DNA from: Nicotiana tabacum | Lineage: Eukaryota > Streptophyta > Magnoliopsida > Solanales > Solanaceae | Length of the DNA stretch: 64,000 nucleotides | Reading direction: 5' to 3' | Assembly (NCBI RefSeq): GCF_000715075.1 | Contig: NC_134096.1 | Location: 39,567,804-39,631,803 of the forward strand | Shown: positions 1 through 11,538 of the stretch, piece by piece | Position numbering within the stretch: position 1 is the first letter of the stretch | Layout of the letters: the number at the start of each line of letters is the position of its first letter | Position numbers and translations under genes: made by a program | Notes under the pieces: model-generated | Told to the model about the DNA's origin: nothing | Database searches by the model: none | What the model saw: the letters and a program-made list of their open reading frames with translations, nothing else

Positions 1-179
1 TGACTTGGAAACCAAATAACACTTGAATTCTACAAATAATAATGAGCCATAATGCTTTTCTTTAGCCTGATTTTCGGTTTTTTTCTTTTAGTTTTTTTTT
101 TTTATGGTTTTGTTTTGCTCAAGAACCTCCCAAGATTATCAAGATTTAAATCTTAATTAGCCTATGCTCTGATACCACT
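1..179 (-). other. 5' leader and primer-binding site of a CRM-like gypsy element
   Basis: On the minus strand positions 177 to 166 read TGGTATCAGAGC, a perfect 12-nt match to the primer-binding site used with initiator tRNA-Met in plant gypsy elements. It lies two bases inside the LTR end at 180. The remaining 165 bases are AT-rich leader with no reading frame. The gag-pol body of this element would lie left of the window. Confidence 0.7.
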
Positions 180-964
180 TGATAACAACACGATAGGGGT
201 CCAAGAATTACTAAAGAAAATCAAGAAACGTGCGGAAGCTAAAAGAAAACAAAGAAACAAAAAAACAACGGAAAATTAAAGATAGATTGAATTCAAGAAA
301 CTCTTTCTTGAATTCAAGAAGTCTATTCTTGAAGTTGAATCCTAAAAACAACAATTAGCTAACAAAGAACTAATCGCCTTTGGTAGAGAATTAAAAACAA
401 GAGATAGATTGTGAAACCCGACCCTTTAGAATAACAAGAACAACAATAAGCATAAACTTATCACCTTTCTTGAATACCTAGAAGTGATCTAAGATTTCAA
501 AAGAGTTTAATCTTACCACCTTAAGTTGAGTCTTGAAGGTTGAAGAATAAATCCAAGAGTAGCCACACACAAGAGTGCAAGAAAAATCTCACAATTTTTA
601 TTGATAATAGTCTTTAATAATCTAAAAACCTAAAAACAAAGAAGACACCCCTTTATATAGAGAGGGGGTCACGAAATTCCTACCTAAAAACAAGGAAATA
701 AAGTCCTAAACTACTTTGGACAACAAGTCCAAATATCTTAGGAAAAGGAAAAACATTAGGAAACAAAAACCAAGTCAATCTTGGAAAGTAACTCCAACAA
801 TCTTAGGAAAAGGAAAACATAACCTTAACTACCTAGGAAAGCAATAAATCTAGTACCAAAATATATGGAAATAAGTTAAAACCAAACTTGGATAGAATCT
901 TGAAAGTTCCAAACCAATCATGGATAGGATCTTGGAAATCTTGAAGGCAACTTGCAAGCAACTT
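180..964 (-). repeat. 5' LTR (truncated) of a CRM-like gypsy element
   Basis: Read on the minus strand the segment ends in ...TTGTTATCA at 180, directly before the primer-binding site, so it is a 5' LTR. It matches the 3' half of the LTR at 40354-41380 in reverse orientation, including the TATA region (minus-strand TATATAAAGG near 651-660) and the last 60 bases. Its own start is missing: at 964 it abuts another LTR of the same family. No coding sequence is seen. Confidence 0.75.
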
Positions 965-2433
965 TGATAACGACAAGGTCGGGAATCCAAACTAGAGTAA
1001 GAATTTGAAAAGTAAATGCGGAAGCAATAACAATAAGGAATTGAACAACTAGCACTTAAGGGCAGAAAATAAAGGATATGGGAAAATTCAAGGAAAGAAT
1101 TCCAAGAACTTCCAAGAACGCAAGTTCTATAGCCTTGACAAGATCAAAGCAACAACGTCTTGATTTATTGAAGAAATCAAACGCCTTTACTTAAAAGCAA
1201 ATCAAAACAATAGATTCGGATCTTGACCGCTTTATGAGTAACTTGAGACAACAATTAATAACTAGTATTAATCGCCTTCTAAGAATACCACAAAGAAATC
1301 AAAGATATCACAATAGAGAAATAATCTTACTACCTTGAACTATGAACTAGAAAAGGTTGAAAGATAAATCTCAAAGCACAAGTAACAAAGGTTCAAAAGA
1401 ACTCTCAAAGTATGATATACTTAATCAATAATGAAGTGTCTCAATGAATGAGAAGAACTCCTTATTTATAAGAGTACTAAGGCATAAAAAGTTTTACAAT
1501 TAGGTAGGGAGCTGCTAAGGGGTAACAAAGTCATCAAAATTAGGTAGGGTGGTTGCTAAGAAATAAGAAAAGTCACAAAATTAGATAGGGGGAGGCCAAA
1601 TCCCTTTGGGGCAGATTTGGGCCTTAAAACTACTAGTTTGGGTCATTGGTTTGGACTCCAATTGGGCTCCATTTCAAACACCCCCATTTGGACCTCTTTT
1701 AAGCTCATTTTGGGCTCTTCTAGGTGCCCTTTCGCTAGATTTCAAGGGCCGAGTTCGGGACTCAATCTTCCTCCTCTTGGACTTCAATTTGGGGCACCAA
1801 ATAATTGTAAAACTTGTATAATTTATCTCGTTTGGTCTTGAGCTCGTCCTCCACAATTAAAAGCTTCTTTAATTGCACTTGAAGTCTAATGGCCTTATTT
1901 TGCAACTCTTTAGCTTGACATATTGTTAAAAGCCATCTTTGAGATTCCAAAGCTTCATCCTTGTCCTTGAATAGAGTTGAACTTCTTAGGATGCTATCAA
2001 ACTTGGCACCAACTTGTACCCAACTTCTATCACGCCTATTGAACCTTTCTTGGGCAGCAAGTAAGTCCTTTTTATGTTATAAAAATGTGGCTTCATGTAG
2101 GACTTATTGGGCTGCAAGTTTGGACATATTTGTAGGTGCCAAATAGGTCCAATAGTGGCCTGATTTGGACCTTCTTCAGAGGATGTCTCTTGAGATCTAA
2201 CCACCTTTTCTTGGACATGAATTTGGACCATAAAATAATTATAATACCTAGACAACTCATATCCTTTTATCCTTGAGCTCTCCATCCCAATTAACAACTT
2301 CTTTATTTGCACTTGAAGTCTAATGACCTTGATTTGCAACTCTTTAGCTTGACATCTTGTTAAAGGCCCTCTTTGAGATTCCAAAGCTTCATTTTTGTCC
2401 TTGAATAGATTTGAGCTTCCTAGGATGCTATCA
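965..2433 (-). repeat. Second LTR of the same CRM-like family, with internally duplicated start
   Basis: Minus-strand LTR running from TGATAGCATCC (2433) to the TTATCA end at 965. A TATA-like TTATAAATAAGG lies on the minus strand near 1453-1464. The LTR start occurs twice, at 2433 and again near 1994, so about 440 bp is tandemly duplicated. Both copies encode, on the minus strand, a tail with the pattern MESQR..LT.CQAKELQ, which corresponds to the pol tail that runs into the LTR of element G. No matching target duplication was found at 960-964 and 2434-2438. Confidence 0.65.
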
Positions 2434-5191
2434 TCCTATGTACTCAATAAGTAACAAACCTAACCTCAAGTTGAAAGCAGTCACGAGCTCAGAAGATGGT
2501 CAGAGTCCAACATCGATAGCCAACAATAACTCAGAAATAATATAATGGAGATGGTCAAGGCAATAACTCAAGAGATATTATGCCCTGCTCGTTCACAGTT
2601 ACGGAAAAGTAGACATGCTTTTCAAGTAATACAGTAAAAGTCCCAATCTTGCCACTGATTTCAATTAAAAATGAGTTTATCAAAAGAATTTTTCCAATTT
2701 ACCACATCAGATAAAACTTATCATTTATCAATTAGTATGAGGAATGTACATCTATGTGCCTACAAATCAATATACATATCAAGTCAACAAATATCATATA
2801 TCGTCTAGCATGAGGAAAATACATCTTTATGCCTACATATCAAATTTAATTTCATAGTAATATCACCAAGTACACTCACTCTTAGCACACACAAGGCGCC
2901 TGGCTCAAATGCTCCCACTCTATCACACACACACAATTACTCAGCACTGTACAGGTGCCTGTCTCAAAGCCCCTCACCAAAGCACGTGTATATAACATTG
3001 TACCTGCGCTCACTACTGGTATGTCAGACTCCGAAAGGGTGGATCCTACCTAAGCACTAATCAAAAGCTAATAAGGCATATTGTGGCGTGCAACCCAATC
3101 CAAATATCAATAAAGCGAATGAGGCATGTTGCAGCGTGCAACCTGATCTAATGATAATAAAGCCAATATGGCCTGCTGCAGCGTGCAGCCCGATTCAAAT
3201 AACACTCTCTCAACATGGCTCTATGGACCACCTCAGTCATCAACCTCTCAAGTCTCAAGGGCTCACAATCTCATATCACTCAGCCAAACAGTACCATATA
3301 TGAAAAGTAACAACATTGTGTGATGTAACAACACATAATGAACAGAGACTGAGATATGAAATGCAAATAAAGAATCATGACTGAGTGTATAATTACAGTT
3401 AAATCAGATAGCTCAAAATAACAGAAATAGTCTCATTAGGTCTCAACCAAATAATCACATAGCCTAAATATGATTTCTAACATGAATCATAGCTCAAATA
3501 ATCAAACAAGTAGGGAGAACACGGATATAATGAGATATAACAGCAAAACAAGTTCAGTAATAGTCTAAAATTCAACTGGGATCGTGATCACCCCAGTGAA
3601 CGCCCACACGCCCGTCACCTAGCATGTGTGTCACCCCAACTCATCACAAATAGTATAGTTCCCAGGGTTAATTACCCTCAAATCCAAGTTTAAAAATATT
3701 ACATACCTCGAACAAGACAACTCAAATACTGTGCAAGCCAAACAACACTCTAGAAATGCTATCCCGCGTGAATCATCCTCCAAACGACTCGAAACTAGCC
3801 AAAAGCAACCCAAAAACATCAAATAATGCCAAAGGGAACAAACCCAAACGATAAAGGTCAAATCTTTAATCACATACTCAAAGTCAACCTGGGCCCGCAC
3901 CTCGAAACTCGACAAAACTAATAAATTCCAACAATCCATTCAATTATGTGTCCACCTATACTAATTTCACTCAAATCTAACTCCTAATCGATGTTCAAAA
4001 TTCAATTTATTTACCTTTGGAAAGTTTTGACAAAAACCCCCAATTTCTCTTTTAAAATAGTCAATCAAATGCCAAAATCAAAGATGGAATCATGGAATAT
4101 AATCAAAACCAGGTAGAAAATACTTACCCCAATCCATGTGGTGAAAATCATCTCCAAAATTTTCCAAAACTGAGCTCTAAATCCCAAAATGTGATAAAAT
4201 GAACCAACCCTTACAATATATAGATATCTGCCAACGAATCCGCTTTTGCAGCCACTAAGTCGCATCTGCGACTGCCGCTTCTGCGGTTCAAGTCTCGCAC
4301 CTATGAGAAAGACCCAACTCGGCACCTTTCACTTCTGCGACACCAAATTACGCCTCTGCAATCCAGTCCATATTCGCTTCTGCGATAAATTGTCCGCATC
4401 TGCGGACACCGACCCCAGGCCACTTCTTCTGCTTCTGCTTTGTCTTCTATGCCACTTGTGCCATTTTTGTGGCTCCGCACCTGCGCCCATAGTTCCACTG
4501 GTGCGATCACACTAGGTATCAAAAATCTCAACAATGCCAACATGATCCGAAATGGTCCGAATCAATCTGAAACACACCCAGGCCCCTCGGGAACCCTTCT
4601 GAACATACTAACAAGTCCCAAAATATAGAGCGGACTTAATCAAGGCTTAAAATCACACACAGAAACATCAAAACCATGAATCATACCTCAAATCAAGTTT
4701 AATGAACTTTTGAATTTCAACTTCCAAAGCTCGTGCCGAACCATACCAAATCAACTCGGAATGACCTCATATCTTGCACATAAGATCCAAATGACATAAC
4801 GAGCCTATTTCAACTCCCAAAACAACAATCTGAATCTGATATCATCAAAGTTAACTTTTGGTCATACCTATGAACTTTCCAAACCTTCAAATTTGCAAAT
4901 TTTCGCCAATTAGCACCAAAACCTTCTAGAAATATCCAAATGCAAATCTGGATATATTCCCAAGTCCAAAATCACCACACGGATCTAACGGCACCATAAA
5001 AACTCTGATCTGGGGTCAAATACAAAAAGTCAAACTTGGTCAACTCTTCCAACTTAAATCTTCCTATTTAAGAATCGTTCTTCCAAATCCTTAAACCACG
5101 CGTAAGTCATAATACATCATATGAAGCTACTCAAGACCTTAAACCACTAAAATAATTGCAAATGTTAAAATAGACTGGTTGGGCCGTTACA
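2434..5191 (-). repeat. Tekay/Del-like LTR, truncated at its 3' end
   Basis: On the minus strand it begins TGTAACGGCCCAACC at 5191. It is a diverged relative of the element B LTR: both share the block around CGCCCACAC.CCCGTCACCTAGCATGTG (3601 and 35951), the CTGCGCTCACTA block (3005 and 35459) and a U3 cluster of TTCTGCGG/GCATCTGCGAC motifs (4230-4505) just before a minus-strand TATATA. No polypurine tract follows 5191, so it is not an ordinary 3' LTR. It abuts the CRM-like LTR at 2433 without a target duplication. Confidence 0.65.
3072..3205 (-). repeat. Three short tandem units inside the LTR
   Basis: Three units of roughly 50 bp, each centred on a GCGTGCAACCCGATC-like core (near 3085, 3135 and 3185), separated by AT-rich spacers. 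A similar core occurs in the interior of element C near 8226. It is an LTR subrepeat; no function can be inferred. Confidence 0.5.
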
Positions 5192-5440
5192 AGTGGTTGT
5201 TTCGGTCATCAAGGGCAGACTCACTCCCAGCAGCCACGCCGGCAGAAGAGTTGCTTTGAGTGTAGAGATATGAGGCATATTAAAAGACATTTTCATGGGC
5301 TTCAGAGTGGTATATTTCATAGTACTTAGGCTATGATTTAAGCCCTAGTTGATATACCACTTTCCCAATCAGATAGAGGTGGAGGTCACGAAGTTAGAAG
5401 TCGTCCTACATATGGAGGCTAGGTGTAGAGGTCAAACTCA
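5192..5440 (+). pseudogene. Gypsy gag fragment with degenerate zinc knuckle
   Basis: Forward-strand translation gives SQQPRRQKSCFECRDMRH followed by IKRHFHGLQSG. This is the C-terminal part of a Tekay-type Gag: the CX2CX4H part of the CCHC knuckle is present, but the last cysteine is replaced by phenylalanine. Downstream in-frame stops and a Gly-rich stretch (RGGGHEVRSRP) fit the gag to protease linker. It lies between two reverse-oriented LTRs, so it is a remnant of an older target element. Not functional. Confidence 0.6.
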
Positions 5441-7406
5441 TTATTCCGCAATTCTTTTCGAAATTACGAAGTTCAAATGAAACCTTTTAAATCATAAGTT
5501 CTTCAATTTCAACTCATTTCAAAACATTTAATAAGCAGACTCAATCTCGCTCCCTCTCAAGGCAAACAACAAACATAGACCAATAACATTATCAACAAGG
5601 CATGATGTGAGCCTAAAACTACCAGAACGTAGGCATAGCTAGTAGCTACGTATGGACCCTCGTCACCTCGTACGTACGTAGCCCCCACAAATAGAAGCAC
5701 ACAATAATTTAGTTCACCTATGGGGTTAATTCCCCCTTGCAAGGTAAGAAAGGAGGCTGACCTCACTTCGTAGTTCCATAACCGGCTTTCGAGCCCTTCA
5801 AACAACTTGAATCGATGCACAACGCTCCAAAACTAGCCCATAATTATGCAAACCCATTAATATACACTCGAATACTCATTATAATCCAATTCATAGCAAA
5901 TTTCTAACCCCGATCGAAAAGTCGATAAAAATCACCCTCGGACCCACGTGCCCGGATTCCAAATATTTTCGAAGATAACTTTACCCATAACCTCACGAAC
6001 TCAAATATATAGTTTATTCTCAATTTCATGCCCAATTTCGTGGTCAAAATCCAAAATACCCAATTCTAGGTCTTCAACCAAAACCCCCACAATTTATACT
6101 AATTCTCATGTTCCAATCCATGCATAATTCATGTATTTAACTCACAATGGGAAGAAACCACTTACCTAGAAGTGCTCAATGAAAATCTCCCCTTGAAGCT
6201 CTCCAAAATCGTCCAAACCAAATAAAAATCGGAGAAGGCCAAGTCCCGTTTATAAAAACCCTTCTGCCCGGCGACATTTCCGCACCTGCACATTCCCTCT
6301 GCCTAGCACGACTTCGCACCTGCTCCTTCCCTTCCGCATCTACGACTTCGCAGGTGCAGACATACCCTCGCACCTGCGCTCCCAAACTCTTCTCTCACTC
6401 TCGCTCCCGCGATGCACCTCCGCATCTACGACCTCGCAGGTGCGGACAACACTTCGCACCTGCGATCACTGCCCAATTTTGCCCAAACCGCACCTGCGAC
6501 CTCGCACCTGCGGCCCTTATTGTGCAGGTGCGATCACACCAGATATCAGCTGCCTCATCTTTTCTTCCAAGTCCAAACTCGATCCGTTAACCATCCGGAA
6601 TCCACCCGAGGCCCTCAGGACCTTAACCAATTATACCAACATGTCCCAAAACATATTATGAATTTAGTCGAGCCTTCAAATCACATCAAACAACATCGAA
6701 TTCACGAATCGCAACTCAATTCGAGCTTTATGAACTCTAGAACTTTAACTTCTACATTCGATGCCGAAACCTATCAAATCACATCCGATTGACCTCAAAT
6801 TTTGCACACAAGTCATAATAACATTACGGACCTACTCCAACTTCCGGAATATGAATCCGACGCCGATATCAAAAAGTCCACTCCCGGTCAAACTTCTCAA
6901 AATTGTCCAAATTTCCAACTTTCGCCAAATGACCCCAAAACGACCTACGGACCTCCAAATCTACTTTCGATCGCGCTCCCAATACCAGAATCACCATACG
7001 GAGCTATTCCCTGACTCGGGATTCCAAACGAACATCGATAATATTGAAATGCACTTCAACCCAAATTAATGAAATTCTTCCAAAATGCTAACTTCCACAA
7101 TAGGTGCCGAAACGCTCCCGGGGCATCCAAAACCCGATCCGAACATACACCCAAGTCCGAAATCATCATACGAACCTGCTGGAACCTTCAAATCCCGATT
7201 CCGAGGTTGCTCAAAAATCCAATCTTAGTCAATTCTTCCAACTTAAAGCTTTCGAAAAGAGAATTTTCTTTCCAATTCAACTCCGAACTTCCCAAAATTC
7301 AATCCCGACCACGCGTACAAGTCATAATACCTGAAGTGAAACTGCTCATGGCGTCAAACTACTGAACGATTATCTAGAAGTCAAAACGACCAGTCGGGCC
7401 GTTACA
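5441..7406 (-). repeat. 3' LTR of element C (3' end missing)
   Basis: Minus strand starts TGTAACGGCCCGACTGG at 7406, directly after the polypurine tract. It aligns along its whole length with 12629-14623. The U3 region holds nine GCACCTGC/GCAGGTGC motifs between 6281 and 6532 and then a minus-strand TTTATAAAC (about 6248-6256), a likely TATA box. The LTR part equivalent to 11539-12628 is absent, so the element is truncated at 5441. Confidence 0.75.
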
Positions 7407-10400
7407 TTCTCTCCCACTTAAACATACGTTCGTCCTCGAACGTGATAGGGACTGTTCTGGAGTTGTCCAAAATTACTGTTTAACACTTCGTGCACCTACC
7501 CCTGCCACAACAACTCAGTTGAGCACATTAGCTCGTTCAAATCTGAAGATATTCTCTTTTATTTAGGAAAATAAGCCTTAGAGCCCAATTCCAATATCTG
7601 ACTTTCTCTATCAGGCTTGTTTCCAACATACGAACACCATATCAATCACCACACGATGTACCAGAACATGACTGCATACTTTTGCTGAATTCACACCATG
7701 CACCGCAACATTCACATGACCATAATAGCCAACATTCCCTGAATCTGATGTTCACCATGCACCTCATGACATATATAAGTCTGGTTCCAACTGTTGCAAT
7801 ACCTCCACGACGAAAGAGACGTGTAGAAACTCATAACTAACTGTCGAGTCAACAAACCATTGAATCTCTCCTCTTGACTAGAATCATCACCCCATTTTGA
7901 ACTGAATAATGGTATTTGCTCAAATATGCTTCATATAATTCGATCGCATTGATCCCAGATCCAAAAATCTCGTCTCACCCAGTATAAGCTGCCCAGGCAA
8001 TACGCTACCTCAGGCACTGCCAAAATCTCATATGATGCCACAATGCACCAACAAGCTACAAACCCGAACGTGATACATAAGGAAAATGAACTCTAGAAAG
8101 GATTACTCAATCTGCGTAACTAATTTAGACGACTGAAAAGGTGTCATGAACCTTCCTCAGAAAATGGAAAACAAAACACACAAAAATAGCTATGGGGGAC
8201 TGTTCTCAACATCGCACTATTGCGGTGCGCAACCCAATCCAAACAACATACCTATGGCGGCATGCCACCTGATTCACACATAATAACCTGTAAGGAATTC
8301 GTTACCGAGCTAAAATGCTCATTATTACAAAATACCTGAATATCGGCCACAAACACGCTAAGTGCATAGTACCATCCCTGGGGGAGACAGATAGCGTCAT
8401 GCGCTACAAAACTCAAGCACAACTAAGGTGCGATATATGATCTGAATCTCGAGAGCCATCCCGCTTACATAACACCATCGCTACGCGGAACCCCAACACA
8501 TAGGAAATTTATCAAGTCGTTCCACAACTCACACGGCACAATATAGTATTACATGAAATAGCCGATGACGAAATAACATCCAACGTCTGAATACTCCTCC
8601 CTAAGGAGCGCTATGCCGAAATAAACACATCCAGCCTGACATAGAACCCATATTCACTTTTAAATCCATCCACAGACCTCAAGCTGATTCTGATCGCACC
8701 GTACTAAGCTAATAACCTTTTAAGGATCCATAATAACCCTTTTTTCACATAAGAACAACTATCATAACCGAAACAAGCTTCCACAGTCCACCACCAGACG
8801 AACCGAGCACCCTCCAGGCACGAATTCCCAATTAGCAATATTACCACAATCTTCATACTTGGTTTCCATTATTCAATCAATCAAGTGACTACACGTCACA
8901 CTTATACAATCTTCCCGTGGGATATGCTCCCATGACCTTCCGCACTAGGTAACAAGTCTGTACATTCATACTACCGGCCACACAATGCTATAAAACAACG
9001 ATGCCAGCTGACTCTAACCATCTGAGTCCTTTCTCGTTCATCCGAGCTCGTGACATTCTTGTCAACACCAAATCGCAACCTTGATCCTCAACTTCCAAAT
9101 CCCATGCTAATCACTGCACTTAATCATGCCAATGTGCAAGAGCACAAAAATTTCATCATAACTCCAGAACCACTAATAGGGTAAACAATTCATCATACAG
9201 AAACATTTTACTTAGCTCATTTCATGAGAACCATTGCAACACGCAGCCAAATTCCCATAACCACAGAAAATAAAAACCTCAAGTAGTGGTTTAAACCACC
9301 ATAATTCTTTCGGGATCTGTCTACACATAACATGCCATAAATGCTCGAATGCCCCCAAATAAAATCAATTACGGCGGTCGTCAAACCTCGCACGTACCGC
9401 CACAAATCACATGCACAACTCAACACGCTGAAGGAGCTGATCATTGCGATCATCATGCCAATTCAACCATTTCTAACCAAACCCGACTTCTCTTAATTTA
9501 CTTTGGATCTTCCTTAGAAATAACAACAGCTCATTTATCATAATCCGCTGCAAAAAGCTCGATATTCAACCATACTATGGACTCGAAATCCTTAGACACC
9601 ACACCTTAACTTTTGAATCTACTAGGACCGTTATTAAGAGTCACCCACTCTAACTTGGTCCCGAATATAATCAACTCCAAGGCTCCGCTAGCACATGAGC
9701 ACCCTCTTAAAGAAGCACCTGGCCGAATCATCTTCCTTGTAACTCGCCTCTACACGAAGCATAAATCCTGAGTCTTCCCCAAACCTAAACACGAATCGAT
9801 AAGGCCAAATATAGCACACATTCCTCAAATCCTTTGCTCAAATTACTGTTGATGTTCTCTTCCCTTAGTCATAACGACCCATCAATACACTGATAACCAT
9901 AAACCACACTAGTTGACTATTACACAATCTAATCATATACGGTGGGGCTCTCCCACTTAGCCTGAAGCTACCATTGCATAATGCTGGAACCCACCAAGAT
10001 TCTCCCTTCATCTACATTATCCAGCACAATCAACCCGCCAAATTCCTCGAAATCTTTCTATTAACCTTTAATAAACACTCTGAACCACTAGACACATTTA
10101 CATATTAAATCTCCTACCGGGTAGCCAGTAGAATTCTTCACAGAAGCTTCATCAACGCCACGCGATCGCTAATCCTACTCACAGGAGATAACCCACCTGT
10201 GGAAATTCCATGCCGACATCTTCCAACAACGCTGCACCTAGTACAATAACCACGAAGCCAATAAACCATCCTTAGCTCGTGCTCGTTCACCAGTTGTACA
10301 AGTCCGTTCACTCCTCATGGACATCAACTAATGGTGCGACAATACATTCCAATCCAAAGTCATGTTGTATCCTTCTTCATATCAAGCAGCTCCCTCCAGC

Positions 10401-11538
10401 CACACCCACTCTTCCTCAATATAGCAGCCAATATTCCAAATTAAGCCCGTAGATCTAGTCACTGTCCACCATGAATCCCAAATAACTATAAACTTCCTCA
10501 AGGCATGTAGCTATCCTATCACAAAACCCACATGCTACTCTGCCACTCTCCCACTTTGGTCAAACTCACTCCTTTAAGTAACTACCCGACTCCTGTTTTT
10601 CACACTTAGCCTTCTATAAGTTTAATCACCACAAGACACCTCCCACATGTCCTTCCTTATCCTTCGTTGCCCAGTTGTTGCCTTAAATCAAAATCTACCT
10701 CTGTAGCACTTGAACCGATAGATCACTACCAACTTTAAACCTTTCCGGAAATCATCTTTCTCGAGCCATCAAAACCAGGAATGCCGATTCAATCCTGAAC
10801 CTCTGCACACTGCAAACTCTGACAGCTGCTTTCTCGGCACCTTTTATAACACTCTGCCCCAAGGCGAATTAAAGGAAACCATAACACCGACGAACTTAAC
10901 ACATTATAATCAATCAAGGACGATGACGCCACATTGCAGGCAAAGATTCCACCATGCTTGAAAATATCGAATCCCGCTACTCCATCAACCTAAGTCTGAC
11001 ATTCTTAGTTCGATTGCCTTTCCTTCGTCGGAAGTAAAATACCGAATCTTTAAATACTGCATTGAGTAAACCTCCTTTCAAGGTATTCACTGCCCCGAGA
11101 CATAGGCAAGCATCATACCATCACATCAATACTGTGCGATAACAACTCATGAGCATCATAGCAACCTGTGTAAAAGCTCTCAGAAATACAGCTACTGAGC
11201 TGAAATGACAGAATATCGTTCCACAAGGCGACGACAATAGCCCAATAAACTACGCAGGGAGAAACATCCCGCACCACATCTGTAGTACCATTACAATTCC
11301 TCAATTCTCGATTTATAACCAGCGCTTCACGTCGCATAAGATTGAATGGAAAAGAAATGAAGGCATAATCCTTAAAGGAATAAAATCGCATGATGAGGAA
11401 TCAAGAAGGGAAGTACTCCCAACAGCCCTGTAGCCTCTCGAAGATAAGTACAGACATCTCCATACTGATCCGCCAGACTCTACTAGACTCGCTCATGACT
11501 CATGAGACCTAAGTGAATCTAGTGCTTTGATACCATGT
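7407..11538 (-). other. Non-coding interior of element C
   Basis: About 4.1 kb, fairly even in base composition, rich in stops in all frames. I see no Gag zinc knuckle, protease DSG, RT YxDD-like or integrase motifs on either strand. The ends keep the polypurine tract and the primer-binding site region. I recognise no gene here. Confidence 0.55.
11524..11535 (-). other. Primer-binding site of element C
   Basis: Minus strand reads TGGTATCAAAGC, 11 of 12 matches to the initiator tRNA-Met type primer-binding site, three bases inside the 5' LTR end at 11539. Its position fixes the minus-strand orientation. Confidence 0.75.

Noticed and set aside
1986..2384. 132-codon minus-strand frame as an independent gene
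   Set aside because: It is the pol tail and U3 of a CRM-like LTR, matching the element G LTR.
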